DNA of 64,000 nt from Aceticella autotrophica (GTDB lineage: Bacteria > Bacillota > Thermoanaerobacteria > Thermoanaerobacterales > Thermoanaerobacteraceae): positions 248,001-312,000 of the forward strand of contig NZ_CP060096.1 in NCBI RefSeq assembly GCF_017357865.1, given 5' to 3'. Shown here piece by piece: positions 27,900-36,532 of the stretch. The notes under the pieces are model-generated. The model was not told where the DNA came from and searched no databases. It worked only from the letters and a program-made list of their open reading frames with translations. The translations under genes were made by a program, and so were the position numbers. Numbering within the stretch: position 1 is the stretch's first letter; every line of letters begins with the position of its first letter.

Positions 27900-27928
27900 T
27901 TGACATAGAGGTATTTATGTAATATAAT
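27900..27928 (+). promoter_or_regulatory. Promoter of the tRNA cluster
   Basis: TTGACA at 27900-27905 and TATAAT at 27923-27928 are separated by 17 bp and lie 27 bp before the first tRNA. This is a consensus promoter, as expected for stable RNA. Confidence 0.9.
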
Positions 27929-27954
27929 AATAACGTCGCTTGAAAGAGAAGGAT

Positions 27955-28043
27955 GCCGGAGTGGCGGAACTGGCAGACGCACAGGACTTAAAATCCTGCG
28001 GTCCTAAAAGACCGTACCGGTTCGATTCCGGTCTCCGGCACCA
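27955..28043 (+). tRNA. tRNA-Leu(TAA)
   Basis: The acceptor stem GCCGGAG/CTCCGGC is perfect, with an encoded CCA. The anticodon loop CTTAAAA gives TAA. A long variable arm (CGGTCCT...AGACCG) and the T arm with GGTTCGATTCC fit a class II leucine tRNA. Confidence 0.97.
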
Positions 28044-28052
28044 ATTGAATAT

Positions 28053-28128
28053 CGCGGGGTGGAGCAGTTGGCAGCTCGTCGGGCTCATAACCCGGAGGTC
28101 GTAGGTTCAAGTCCTACCCCCGCAACCA
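28053..28128 (+). tRNA. Initiator tRNA-fMet(CAT)
   Basis: The first base C is opposite A in the acceptor stem, the initiator hallmark, and the anticodon stem has three consecutive G-C pairs (GGG-CTCATAA-CCC). CCA is encoded. Confidence 0.97.
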
Positions 28129-28140
28129 AATATAAAATAG

Positions 28141-28217
28141 GGCGGCGTAGCTCAGATGGCTAGAGCATGCGGTTCATACCCGCAGTGTCAGTGGTTCGAT
28201 TCCACTCGCCGCTACCA
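28141..28217 (+). tRNA. Elongator tRNA-Met(CAT)
   Basis: GGCGGCG pairs with CGCCGCT, the anticodon loop TTCATAC gives CAT, and CCA is encoded. The sequence resembles Firmicutes elongator tRNA-Met more than the lysidine-modified tRNA-Ile2, which would share the CAT anticodon. Confidence 0.93.
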
Positions 28218-28248
28218 AAATACCATATATCATTGATACGATAAATAG

Positions 28249-28275
28249 AAGCCTTGAGAAATCAGGGCTTTTTTT
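28249..28275 (+). terminator. Terminator of the tRNA cluster
   Basis: AAGCCTTGA-GAAA-TCAGGGCTT (one G-T pair) is followed by a run of T. Confidence 0.9.
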
Positions 28276-28291
28276 GCTTTGTTGAAAAATT

Positions 28292-28345
28292 GGCTCTTTG
28301 TCAATATTTAGGGAGGGTATTTGCTTAGAATGCCTGTCCTTTGTT
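28292..28345 (+). repeat. Direct repeat A flanking the bacteriocin/IS1182 region
   Basis: GGCTCTTTGTCAATATTTAG and the following 30 bases match 36533-36586 at roughly three of four positions, in the same orientation. Both copies stand just after a terminator. The sequence resembles insertion-sequence ends (possibly ISL3-like) but I cannot assign it. The rest of 28276-28548 has no clear gene. Confidence 0.55.
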
Positions 28346-28552
28346 ATTTAAGAAAGATTTTAGATAGATAAGTTGGGCTTGGGGGAGTTTGCCTAAAAAT
28401 TTGCATGACAAAAAGACCAATTTGACAGTCTACGAAAGATAGGCATGCAAGATAGTGAAAAATTAGATAATATTATGAATTAGTCTCATAAAATACTTGA
28501 AGCTATTAAAATTAAAGATAAGAAATAAATAAATCTTCCTTTGCCTTACTAG

Positions 28553-30461
28553 GAGTCCACTCGGAAAGAGCTTATCTACAGGTTAAAAATTTTTATCATC
28601 ACAAAAATTATCAGAATAATCTCTATTTAACTAAATATATATGACTTTGTTATTGATTTTAATATGTATGTTCTGCTTTATTGATCTGTTATTGCTATTT
28701 TTAATCTCATTAACCATTCTTTAAGCCGTTTTTGGGCAGACTTCTCCCTTCTTAATTTGTCTATTACAAATTTTAGAAATATGTTTCATTATTACTTTGA
28801 TATTATTGTTTATTGCTACCATTATCATTTGCCATCTTATTTTTAATTTCCCTCTATACCTTCCTTTACGTCCGCCATGCCTGGTAAGTTCTGATATGTT
28901 TCTTTCTACATTCGGTCTTTTTGCATAGTCTTCTTTAAATTCATCTGTTTTTTGATATTCTCTTTGTTCTTGTATCTCTTTTTCATATGGATGTATATTT
29001 ATTGTTCTCCCTTTTTTTGATTTTGTACATTGGTCTTTTAGCGGACAATCATTACATTCTTCTGCTCTAAATTTTACTGTAACTTGCTCATGTTTTTGCG
29101 TTTTTTCAGTATCAAATTGTTTTATGTGTCCGTTGGGACATTCTACTGTTCCTTTTTCTAAATCAATTTTGAATTCTTCTTTTGAAAATCCTCCACTTGG
29201 ATTTGTTGCTTCCGGTACTCTAATGCAAAAATCTGTTCCTTCTTCTTTCCTTTTTTCTATTTCTTCAAAGTCACTATATGCACAATCTCCATACAGTTTA
29301 TCTATATCAACGCCGTTTCTTCGGCTTTGTTCTATAAGATCACTCATATGTTCACCATCTGCTATATTTGCTCCATCGACTTCTATTCCTACTACTACTG
29401 AGCCTTTTTCTCCTCCTGTTATAATTTCAGCTTTGTATCCATCTGATAATTTCGATGAGGTCTTTCTACCATGGCGCATTTCGTCATCTACTACTGATAT
29501 TATTCTGTCTTTCGCTGTTCCTTTTATCATTTTTACATGCCCATCGTTTGTTATTTCAACATCTTGTAATGCTATTCTTTCTAATAATTCAATTGCTTTT
29601 TTTAAATCATCTTTTATATCTTTTTTTGTTTTTATATTTTCTACGAGTGATAGTGCATCTTTAACAAGTTCTTCGAGTAATTTTGCTTTTTCTTTTTCAT
29701 TTTCCCATGCTATTTTGGGTTTTTTGATATTTTCTTCATAATCTGTTCTTTTCAGTATTTTTTTTGATGCATCTTCCATTTCGTAAAACTTCATGAAACG
29801 GAGAACCATCTTTATCCCTTGGTATATCATAGTGTAAGTATCTTGTCTGGCACAAGAGCCCCAAATCATGAATGAATCTATTATATGTAAGTTGTCTTTA
29901 TTAAACAGTCCTACTTCTTTTGCCTGACTAATTGTTTTAATAAATATTTCTTTTCCTATTTCACTGTTAAACAGTCTTTTTCTATGATCACATAATGTTA
30001 CTGCATCTATTCCATCAAAATCCCGTGGTGCGGTTAATGCATATTTAATTCTATCATCGAATCGTGATTCTTCTTCCATTTCACGATCAGAATATCCTTT
30101 TTCAAATTGTATCAGCATCGCTGTAAATGTATATACTGGGGATATGGATTCTCTGCCATAGTATGAGAAAAGTGGCTGAAACATTTCTTCATTAAGATTA
30201 TTAAATACCCATGTTCTTAATCTATGATAATAACTTACTTCAGAAATTTTCCCAAGTAACCAATAATCTGAAAATGACATTTGTCTATCTGCTTTTCCTA
30301 TCATTTTTATCACCACATTTTTTTTATATTATTTATATTATACCATAAAAAATACCTCTTAAGTGCTTATTTCGTGTGTGTTTAGGAGTATTTTTTTTGT
30401 AAATTATATGGCTTTCAATAACATATTTGTTAATTTATGATTGATGATTCCGAGTGGACTC
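28553..30461 (-). mobile_element. IS1182-type insertion sequence, copy 1
   Basis: Perfect inverted repeats GAGTCCACTCGGAA bound the element, with CTAG directly outside both ends (28549-28552, 30462-30465), consistent with a 4-bp palindromic target duplication. The length is 1909 bp. Copy 2, inverted, is at 34438-36345. Confidence 0.9.
28721..30304 (-). CDS. IS1182-type transposase, copy 1
   Basis: This 527-aa protein has the N-terminal DUF772-like region (L-W-x-x-x-F-Q-P-L-F-S-Y-Y-G-R type) and a DDE-type core (L-Y-G-D-C-A-Y-S-D). The C-terminal zinc-like motif is C-N-D-C-P-L-K-D-Q-C, typical of IS1182-family transposases. I start at M-I-G-K-A-D because GTGGTGAT lies just upstream. It differs from copy 2 by a single residue (Ser/Leu in K-D-A-x-L-V-E-N). 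It is intact. Confidence 0.9.
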   Translation of the reverse strand: MIGKADRQMSFSDYWLLGKISEVSYYHRLRTWVFNNLNEEMFQPLFSYYGRESISPVYTFTAMLIQFEKGYSDREMEEESRFDDRIKYALTAPRDFDGIDAVTLCDHRKRLFNSEIGKEIFIKTISQAKEVGLFNKDNLHIIDSFMIWGSCARQDTYTMIYQGIKMVLRFMKFYEMEDASKKILKRTDYEENIKKPKIAWENEKEKAKLLEELVKDALSLVENIKTKKDIKDDLKKAIELLERIALQDVEITNDGHVKMIKGTAKDRIISVVDDEMRHGRKTSSKLSDGYKAEIITGGEKGSVVVGIEVDGANIADGEHMSDLIEQSRRNGVDIDKLYGDCAYSDFEEIEKRKEEGTDFCIRVPEATNPSGGFSKEEFKIDLEKGTVECPNGHIKQFDTEKTQKHEQVTVKFRAEECNDCPLKDQCTKSKKGRTINIHPYEKEIQEQREYQKTDEFKEDYAKRPNVERNISELTRHGGRKGRYRGKLKIRWQMIMVAINNNIKVIMKHISKICNRQIKKGEVCPKTA

Positions 30462-30465
30462 CTAG

Positions 30466-30793
30466 TATATTTTAATGTTATTTTTAGAAAAATTGTAGGC
30501 GCTAAATTTTTGACGCTTACTGTTATTTTAGCCACACTAAGAGACCTAAGTGGGAGAATGCTGGTTCACCACTGATTTGTTTAGATTCTTCGTGGTCATT
30601 CGTAAGCGCCAACTCAGCCGGCGGCTTGCCAGGGCAGTATGCCTTTGTAGCTTTTGCCCTCCGAGTAGATGCCTCACTTGTGAGCATGACGAGCTACTCC
30701 GTTTTCATCATATTCCACAAAGATTGCATGGAGATATTGACTCTTGCCATCTTTGAATTTTTTTAAAATTTAACAGTAAAAAAAATATATATT
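30466..30793. other. Non-coding stretch with a degraded reading frame
   Basis: The stretch is more GC-rich than its surroundings. On the minus strand around 30600-30760 short runs such as K-D-G-K-S-Q-Y-L-H-A-I-F-V-E-Y-D-E-N-G are interrupted by stops in every frame, as in a decayed gene. The 68-codon plus-strand frame at 30550 has no family likeness and no ribosome site. I see no intact gene. Confidence 0.4.
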
Positions 30794-30822
30794 TTGAAAA
30801 GAAATGGAATGTATGGTATATT
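30794..30822 (+). promoter_or_regulatory. Promoter of the bacteriocin-like gene
   Basis: TTGAAA at 30794-30799 and TATATT at 30817-30822 with a 17-bp spacer lie 40 bp before the start codon of the peptide gene. Confidence 0.65.
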
Positions 30823-30861
30823 TAGTTTATGAATTATAACTGCAAGTAAGGAGGAGACAAT

Positions 30862-31194
30862 ATGAATATCAAATTAAAGTCTGGTAAAAAAATTACTGCA
30901 CTTTTCCTAGCACTTACTCTTACAGTAGGACTTGGAAGTGTAGCTTATGCAGAAACTTTCGGAGATGATAAAAATGGTGCTTCTAACGTAGAAGTTCTCC
31001 AAGTGAAATACGATGGAGCTGCATGGAATTACTCAGGTTCAGGTTATAATTGGGCATCTTTTAAATACACTAGAAACGGAAGAACTCTTCTTACCAAGGT
31101 CGCTTACAGCGGAAAGGTTACAGGTTCAGTGTGGGATGATTTAATCCATTGGGGCGAAGAGTATACTACAAAGTTTAGTTGGAATCGCGGATAA
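30862..31194 (+). CDS. Secreted small peptide, lactococcin-972-like bacteriocin candidate
   Basis: The 110-aa precursor has a clear Sec signal (N-terminal K residues, hydrophobic L-F-L-A-L-T-L-T-V-G-L, cleavage after A-Y-A). The ~80-aa mature part is rich in W, Y, G and S, with W-N-Y-S-G-S-G-Y-N-W and a C-terminal F-S-W-N-R-G. This resembles lactococcin 972, a Sec-exported bacteriocin acting on lipid II. Downstream membrane protein, FtsX-like permease and ABC ATPase genes match the usual immunity/export partners. AAGGAGGAG precedes the ATG. The family call rests on size, composition and neighbours, so it is tentative. Confidence 0.55.
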   Translation: MNIKLKSGKKITALFLALTLTVGLGSVAYAETFGDDKNGASNVEVLQVKYDGAAWNYSGSGYNWASFKYTRNGRTLLTKVAYSGKVTGSVWDDLIHWGEEYTTKFSWNRG

Positions 31195-31582
31195 TCATTT
31201 TTCATTGTTTAAGGCTACTTATTAACTGAACGTTGTATGAAAGTATAAAAACCATTTATGCAGTTATAATTCCTTTTTAAAAAACTATTAATTAGGGTGA
31301 TATAGAGATGAGCAAAGCACCCACGCCAGAGTATCTGGAATAGGCTAAAAATCTTGAAGAAGAAAATATTGTTAAAAAAGGTAGAGCAAATAGATACAGC
31401 GTAAACTGTGCCTGCGTAAGAGGATAACTGCTGTTTTTAAGCAATTATCCTCAAAGACTCCATACTACGGTAAGAGTTAGAACCTTTGAATATGACAGCA
31501 GCTAACGCCACTGCCAGTGTAGAAATATGAGAAACCGTATTCAGATTTTGTGCGCTGTTTTCATTTCAAACCCATGAAAGAA
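31195..31582. other. Intergenic stretch with gene remnants
   Basis: At 31309 a start with a ribosome-site-like TAGGGTGAT opens M-S-K-A-P-T-P-E-Y-L-E but meets a stop after 11 codons; readable codons continue in frame (A-K-N-L-E-E-E-N-I-V-K-K-G-R) to a stop near 31425. This looks like a decayed small gene of unknown family. Nothing else is recognised. Confidence 0.4.
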
Positions 31583-31882
31583 CTATTTACAATTCCTTTT
31601 TAGCATAGGTGGCGAACCAGAGGACATAACGGCTGAGTGCTCCAGCTTTTTTAGAAAACGGTCATAAGTCCAGTAAGACGGCAATGGTTTCATAACATCA
31701 AAACTGCAATAAGGGGCAATCATGCGATTGTTTTCCAGATAATCAGCAAGATCTGTGATCGGAGAAAAGCCTTCGCTTTTCATCATGATAAATGCACAGA
31801 GCATTGCTTCTTTTGGGAAGCCTTTCCGTCCTGTTTTATCTGCTGGGCAAAGAAAAGCCCAGTGTTGTGAAGAGTTCATCAT
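31583..31882 (-). pseudogene. Transposase N-terminal fragment
   Basis: The 99-aa frame contains C-P-A-D-K-T-G-R-K-G-F-P-K-E-A-M-L-C-A-F-I-M-M-K and Y-C-S-F-D-V-M-K-P-L-P-S-Y-W-T-Y-D-R-F-L-K. This resembles the N-terminal region of IS4/IS5-like or IS1182-like transposases. No catalytic part follows and no inverted repeat was found. It separates the peptide gene from the transporter genes. Confidence 0.6.
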
Positions 31883-31961
31883 AAAATGTTGCTGAACTCT
31901 GGATTTTACTATGTTTTTTAAGTTTTACTCATAGATATAGAGTGATATTTTAGGAGGTCAT

Positions 31962-32408
31962 ATGAAGAAATCTTTGTTTAGACTTATTGATAGATTTGAA
32001 TTGTTGAGTTGCTATGTACTTTGTTTTGTTTTTAATATAATGTTTGATTATGTTAAAACTTTAAGTATAGACTCTTATCTTCTGCGAACTTTTTTAAAAC
32101 AATTCTATGACTATCAAGTTTTAATTATTTTTTTATTAACATTTATTGTTGTAATTTTTCATTATCAAATGTTACACAGAAAAAAAATAGAAGTATATTG
32201 TAGGATTCTTGTAGGTGATACGATACTGTCTGCTACTATTCGTTATATTTTTGAATGCTTGGTGATATTAGGGATCGCTTTTATTATATCAATAATTATG
32301 AACATTATGTTAGATATAAACTTAACCAATAACATTTATTTATTTTGTATTTTTGTAGTTTATATATTAATTAGTTCGAGGATGGTGAGTAGATTTGAAA
32401 ATTTTTAA
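31962..32408 (+). CDS. Small membrane protein of the bacteriocin cluster
   Basis: The 148-aa protein has about four hydrophobic segments (Y-V-L-C-F-V-F-N-I-M-F, V-L-I-I-F-L-L-T-F-I-V-V-I-F, C-L-V-I-L-G-I-A-F-I-I-S-I-I, I-Y-L-F-C-I-F-V-V-Y-I-L-I) and no recognised domain. AGGAGG precedes the ATG. It overlaps the next gene by 14 bp, so it belongs to the transporter operon. It may be an accessory or immunity subunit; this is inference from position. Confidence 0.7.
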   Translation: MKKSLFRLIDRFELLSCYVLCFVFNIMFDYVKTLSIDSYLLRTFLKQFYDYQVLIIFLLTFIVVIFHYQMLHRKKIEVYCRILVGDTILSATIRYIFECLVILGIAFIISIIMNIMLDINLTNNIYLFCIFVVYILISSRMVSRFENF

Positions 32409-33621
32409 GTTTTTTATAACAAAAATTTTTTTAAGAAAGGCTATGATTGTACTTAGTGTACTTTTATTGCTTTTTTTGAGTAATTACCTCGTTTTCATTG
32501 CAGATCGATCCACTGTTTCAACTCTTCAAGGGTACGATGAAATGAAACATTTAAATCAAGTAGATAATTATATAGCTAACTTAGATTCGAATAGTGACAT
32601 GAATATGGGTGAAATTGACAAAAGTGATACACAAAATGTATATGATTATTTAAATAATAATTTTAGCTATGCTTTATTCGCAGACGGATTTATTGTATCC
32701 TTGCCTAATGCTTATGATATGGAAGTTTCATTTGCTTATTTAAATGAAGAATACTATAAGTTAAATAAGCAATTTAAAATTTCACAAGGAAAAGACTTGG
32801 ATTTTGATTACTGTTTTGACAATGATATCGAAATCCCCGTTCTGATCGGAAAAGGGTTAAGTGAAACATATCCTTTAGGTTCTAAAATAAAAATTGAAGA
32901 CCCTGTGCTTCAGAAACAGATAACTCTAAAAGTCCAAGGGATTTTAAAACCAAATGTATATCATTCCAATTTATATTCACTCAGTTCAAAACAGTACTAT
33001 AATTTTTCTGTTATTATACCTATTAATGAAGATTTCATCAATAATTCAAATGTGGGACTTCAACTTCATGGACTCTTTGACATCATACTTCTTCATACAT
33101 CGAAAAATGAAATTAAAGGTTTACGTAAAGTTATTCAAGACAACTTAGGTTTAAAATTTAACTTTTATACCCAAGAAGAAAATTTCGAGTATTTCAATAA
33201 ATATTATTTCAGTTCATTAAAAATCATAACTATACTAACTGCAATTTTAATATTAATTTTAACTTGTCTTACTGTCTGGAGTTCATTAGCTAGTATACGT
33301 TTGATGATTAAAGACTTTACAATAAATTTATTTGTTGGATTAAGCTATTCAAAGTTACGAAAAATCTTTTACGGTTATTATGGAGTATTGTTTTTTATAA
33401 ATTTAATAATTCTCTTTATTATAACTGCTTATTCAAGATATGGAAATTGGATAAGAAAGGATGCTTCTTTTTGTACGTTTGGCTTATTTGGTGTAACACA
33501 AATGGATTGGTTGGCTTTATTGGTAGTACTATTTTTTGACATTATTATTGGGATAATTATTGTCGAAATCATGTTGTGGAGAATTAAAAAAGTTCCAATT
33601 TCTTTGGGGGTGTTGCAATGA
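32395..33621 (+). CDS. FtsX/MacB-like ABC permease (bacteriocin-associated)
   Basis: The 408-aa protein has one N-terminal membrane helix (V-L-S-V-L-L-L-L-F-L-S-N-Y-L), a ~210-aa external domain, and three C-terminal helices (around 275-300, 325-350 and 370-395). This is the FtsX/MacB layout seen in transporters for peptide resistance or release. The TTG start follows GGTGAG. It overlaps both neighbours slightly and is directly followed by the ATPase. Lactococcin-972 clusters contain a similar large integral membrane protein. Confidence 0.75.
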   Translation: MKIFKFFITKIFLRKAMIVLSVLLLLFLSNYLVFIADRSTVSTLQGYDEMKHLNQVDNYIANLDSNSDMNMGEIDKSDTQNVYDYLNNNFSYALFADGFIVSLPNAYDMEVSFAYLNEEYYKLNKQFKISQGKDLDFDYCFDNDIEIPVLIGKGLSETYPLGSKIKIEDPVLQKQITLKVQGILKPNVYHSNLYSLSSKQYYNFSVIIPINEDFINNSNVGLQLHGLFDIILLHTSKNEIKGLRKVIQDNLGLKFNFYTQEENFEYFNKYYFSSLKIITILTAILILILTCLTVWSSLASIRLMIKDFTINLFVGLSYSKLRKIFYGYYGVLFFINLIILFIITAYSRYGNWIRKDASFCTFGLFGVTQMDWLALLVVLFFDIIIGIIIVEIMLWRIKKVPISLGVLQ

Positions 33622-34283
33622 CAAAAATTATTGATTTAATTATTCAAGAAAAAGTGTACAAAAGTAAAAAGTCACGCCTTTCAATTTTAAATGATTTCAA
33701 ACTTGAAGTAAATAGTGGTGAAAGAATTGCTATTGTAGGTAAATCTGGAGTAGGAAAAACTACTTTGCTAAATATTCTTGGCTTGATAGATAGGAATTAT
33801 AACGGTTCTTATACACTTTTTGGATCAAAAACTAATGATTTAAATTTAAGCCAATTAGCAGAATGGCGAAATCAAAAGATTGGTTTTGTTCTTCAAGAGT
33901 CAGCGTTAATTAATTCTTTGACTATTGAAGAGAATATCAAATTACCTTTACTATATGCAAAATCTGGTGAAAATTGCAAATTAAAGGATTTTGAAAGTAT
34001 CATTAATGCAATTGGGATTGAATCAATATTAAAAAAGAAGCCACTTGAATGCTCTGGTGGAGAAAAATCTCGAGCTGTTTTTGCCAGAGCGGTAATTATG
34101 AAACCTCAGCTCATTTTATGTGATGAGCCTACTGCATCTTTGGATGGTGACAACAAAGAAAGAATTATAACTTTACTTTTTAAAATGAATCAAGAGTTTA
34201 ATACTACTATTATTACTGTTACACATGATTTAGAAGTGGCTAATCGTCATGAAAAAATAATTCATCTTGAAAGGAGGATGTAA
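33618..34283 (+). CDS. ABC transporter ATP-binding protein
   Basis: The 221-aa protein shows Walker A G-K-S-G-V-G-K-T-T, a Q-loop in F-V-L-Q-E-S, the signature C-S-G-G-E-K-S-R, Walker B L-I-L-C-D-E-P-T-A-S-L-D and the H-loop V-T-H-D. It belongs to the LolD/MacB/BceA branch that pairs with FtsX-like permeases. It overlaps the permease gene by 4 bp (ATGA). In this context it probably drives export or immunity for the small peptide. Confidence 0.9.
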   Translation: MTKIIDLIIQEKVYKSKKSRLSILNDFKLEVNSGERIAIVGKSGVGKTTLLNILGLIDRNYNGSYTLFGSKTNDLNLSQLAEWRNQKIGFVLQESALINSLTIEENIKLPLLYAKSGENCKLKDFESIINAIGIESILKKKPLECSGGEKSRAVFARAVIMKPQLILCDEPTASLDGDNKERIITLLFKMNQEFNTTIITVTHDLEVANRHEKIIHLERRM

Positions 34284-34286
34284 GAA

Positions 34287-34469
34287 ATGGGATTTATTGT
34301 AATGGTTTTATCGATGATTATAGGCTTATTTTTAATTGCTTTAGGATTTTCTCGTATAAAAAACAAAAAAAGTAGACTTTGGAATATAGTTGCTATTTCG
34401 CCCGGAATAGTATTAGTTCTTTTTGCGATTTGGCTAGGAGTCCACTCGGAATCATCAATCATAAATTAA
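34287..34469 (+). CDS. Small membrane protein, C-terminus altered by IS1182 copy 2
   Basis: The 60-codon frame encodes two hydrophobic segments (V-M-V-L-S-M-I-I-G-L-F-L-I-A-L-G-F and I-V-L-V-L-F-A-I-W-L-G). GGAGG is 12 bases before the ATG. The last nine codons come from the IS1182 end. Removing the element and one CTAG restores W-L-G-L-P-K followed by a stop, so the ancestral protein was about 55 aa and only its tail was exchanged. It is the last gene of the transporter operon. Confidence 0.65.
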   Translation: MGFIVMVLSMIIGLFLIALGFSRIKNKKSRLWNIVAISPGIVLVLFAIWLGVHSESSIIN

Positions 34470-36345
34470 CAAATATGTTATTGAAAGCCATATAATTTAC
34501 AAAAAAATACTCCTAAACACACACGAAATAAGCACTTAAGAGGTATTTTTTATGGTATAATATAAATAATACAAAAAAAATGTGGTGATAAAAATGATAG
34601 GAAAAGCAGATAGACAAATGTCATTTTCAGATTATTGGTTACTTGGGAAAATTTCTGAAGTAAGTTATTATCATAGATTAAGAACATGGGTATTTAATAA
34701 TCTTAATGAAGAAATGTTTCAGCCACTTTTCTCATACTATGGCAGAGAATCCATATCCCCAGTATATACATTTACAGCGATGCTGATACAATTTGAAAAA
34801 GGATATTCTGATCGTGAAATGGAAGAAGAATCACGATTCGATGATAGAATTAAATATGCATTAACCGCACCACGGGATTTTGATGGAATAGATGCAGTAA
34901 CATTATGTGATCATAGAAAAAGACTGTTTAACAGTGAAATAGGAAAAGAAATATTTATTAAAACAATTAGTCAGGCAAAAGAAGTAGGACTGTTTAATAA
35001 AGACAACTTACATATAATAGATTCATTCATGATTTGGGGCTCTTGTGCCAGACAAGATACTTACACTATGATATACCAAGGGATAAAGATGGTTCTCCGT
35101 TTCATGAAGTTTTACGAAATGGAAGATGCATCAAAAAAAATACTGAAAAGAACAGATTATGAAGAAAATATCAAAAAACCCAAAATAGCATGGGAAAATG
35201 AAAAAGAAAAAGCAAAATTACTCGAAGAACTTGTTAAAGATGCACTATTACTTGTAGAAAATATAAAAACAAAAAAAGATATAAAAGATGATTTAAAAAA
35301 AGCAATTGAATTATTAGAAAGAATAGCATTACAAGATGTTGAAATAACAAACGATGGGCATGTAAAAATGATAAAAGGAACAGCGAAAGACAGAATAATA
35401 TCAGTAGTAGATGACGAAATGCGCCATGGGAGAAAGACCTCATCGAAATTATCAGATGGATACAAAGCTGAAATTATAACAGGAGGAGAAAAAGGCTCAG
35501 TAGTAGTAGGAATAGAAGTCGATGGAGCAAATATAGCAGATGGTGAACATATGAGTGATCTTATAGAACAAAGCCGAAGAAACGGCGTTGATATAGATAA
35601 ACTGTATGGAGATTGTGCATATAGTGACTTTGAAGAAATAGAAAAAAGGAAAGAAGAAGGAACAGATTTTTGCATTAGAGTACCGGAAGCAACAAATCCA
35701 AGTGGAGGATTTTCAAAAGAAGAATTCAAAATTGATTTAGAAAAAGGAACAGTAGAATGTCCCAACGGACACATAAAACAATTTGATACTGAAAAAACGC
35801 AAAAACATGAGCAAGTTACAGTAAAATTTAGAGCAGAAGAATGTAATGATTGTCCGCTAAAAGACCAATGTACAAAATCAAAAAAAGGGAGAACAATAAA
35901 TATACATCCATATGAAAAAGAGATACAAGAACAAAGAGAATATCAAAAAACAGATGAATTTAAAGAAGACTATGCAAAAAGACCGAATGTAGAAAGAAAC
36001 ATATCAGAACTTACCAGGCATGGCGGACGTAAAGGAAGGTATAGAGGGAAATTAAAAATAAGATGGCAAATGATAATGGTAGCAATAAACAATAATATCA
36101 AAGTAATAATGAAACATATTTCTAAAATTTGTAATAGACAAATTAAGAAGGGAGAAGTCTGCCCAAAAACGGCTTAAAGAATGGTTAATGAGATTAAAAA
36201 TAGCAATAACAGATCAATAAAGCAGAACATACATATTAAAATCAATAACAAAGTCATATATATTTAGTTAAATAGAGATTATTCTGATAATTTTTGTGAT
36301 GATAAAAATTTTTAACCTGTAGATAAGCTCTTTCCGAGTGGACTC
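34438..36345 (+). mobile_element. IS1182-type insertion sequence, copy 2
   Basis: It has the same GAGTCCACTCGGAA inverted repeats as copy 1, with CTAG outside both ends (34434-34437, 36346-36349). The flanks join into one continuous reading frame and terminator when the element is removed, which shows a simple insertion. It is inverted relative to copy 1, and the two bracket the 4-kb bacteriocin region. Confidence 0.92.
34594..36177 (+). CDS. IS1182-type transposase, copy 2
   Basis: The protein equals copy 1 except for one residue. It has the same DDE-type core and the C-N-D-C-P-L-K-D-Q-C motif. Start at the ATG at 34594 behind GTGGTGAT; an in-frame GTG at 34582 is less likely. It is intact. 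Confidence 0.9.
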   Translation: MIGKADRQMSFSDYWLLGKISEVSYYHRLRTWVFNNLNEEMFQPLFSYYGRESISPVYTFTAMLIQFEKGYSDREMEEESRFDDRIKYALTAPRDFDGIDAVTLCDHRKRLFNSEIGKEIFIKTISQAKEVGLFNKDNLHIIDSFMIWGSCARQDTYTMIYQGIKMVLRFMKFYEMEDASKKILKRTDYEENIKKPKIAWENEKEKAKLLEELVKDALLLVENIKTKKDIKDDLKKAIELLERIALQDVEITNDGHVKMIKGTAKDRIISVVDDEMRHGRKTSSKLSDGYKAEIITGGEKGSVVVGIEVDGANIADGEHMSDLIEQSRRNGVDIDKLYGDCAYSDFEEIEKRKEEGTDFCIRVPEATNPSGGFSKEEFKIDLEKGTVECPNGHIKQFDTEKTQKHEQVTVKFRAEECNDCPLKDQCTKSKKGRTINIHPYEKEIQEQREYQKTDEFKEDYAKRPNVERNISELTRHGGRKGRYRGKLKIRWQMIMVAINNNIKVIMKHISKICNRQIKKGEVCPKTA

Positions 36346-36366
36346 CTAGGACTTCCAAAATAAAAT

Positions 36367-36400
36367 CTGGCTCCTGTATAACGCACTTGGGCTGAGCCAG
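36367..36400 (+). terminator. Hairpin ending the transporter operon in the ancestral arrangement
   Basis: CTGGCTC and GAGCCAG form a 7-bp stem around a 20-nt loop, a few bases beyond the ancestral stop of the small membrane protein. No T run follows, so this is a weak call. Confidence 0.4.
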
Positions 36401-36483
36401 ACAGATGAGGTTTGGGTATAATCTTTTCTCCCCATGAATGCGCCGCTGGAATGCAGAATTCCAAAAGTATGATTGAAACACCG

Positions 36484-36526
36484 ACCGCCATCTCAATGCC
36501 TATGCGCTGAGATGGCGGCCTTTTTG
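36484..36526 (+). terminator. Strong GC-rich terminator
   Basis: GCCATCTCA and TGAGATGGC form a perfect stem (extended to GCCGCC-like ends with one mismatch) around a 12-nt loop, followed by CTTTTTG. Confidence 0.8.
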
Positions 36527-36532
36527 TATTTT

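Noticed and set aside
29124-29741. 205-codon frame opposite the IS1182 transposase (also at 35157-35774)
   Set aside because: Antisense to an intact transposase with clear motifs; serine/phenylalanine-rich composition is typical of shadow frames.
30550-30756. 68-codon frame rich in Cys and Arg
   Set aside because: No ribosome site, no family match, and the same stretch looks like a decayed gene on the other strand.
28549-36349. Proof of a composite transposon from the CTAG flanks
   Set aside because: CTAG flanks both IS1182 copies on all sides, so it cannot show that the whole unit moved together. Copy 2 is a simple insertion by frame reconstruction.
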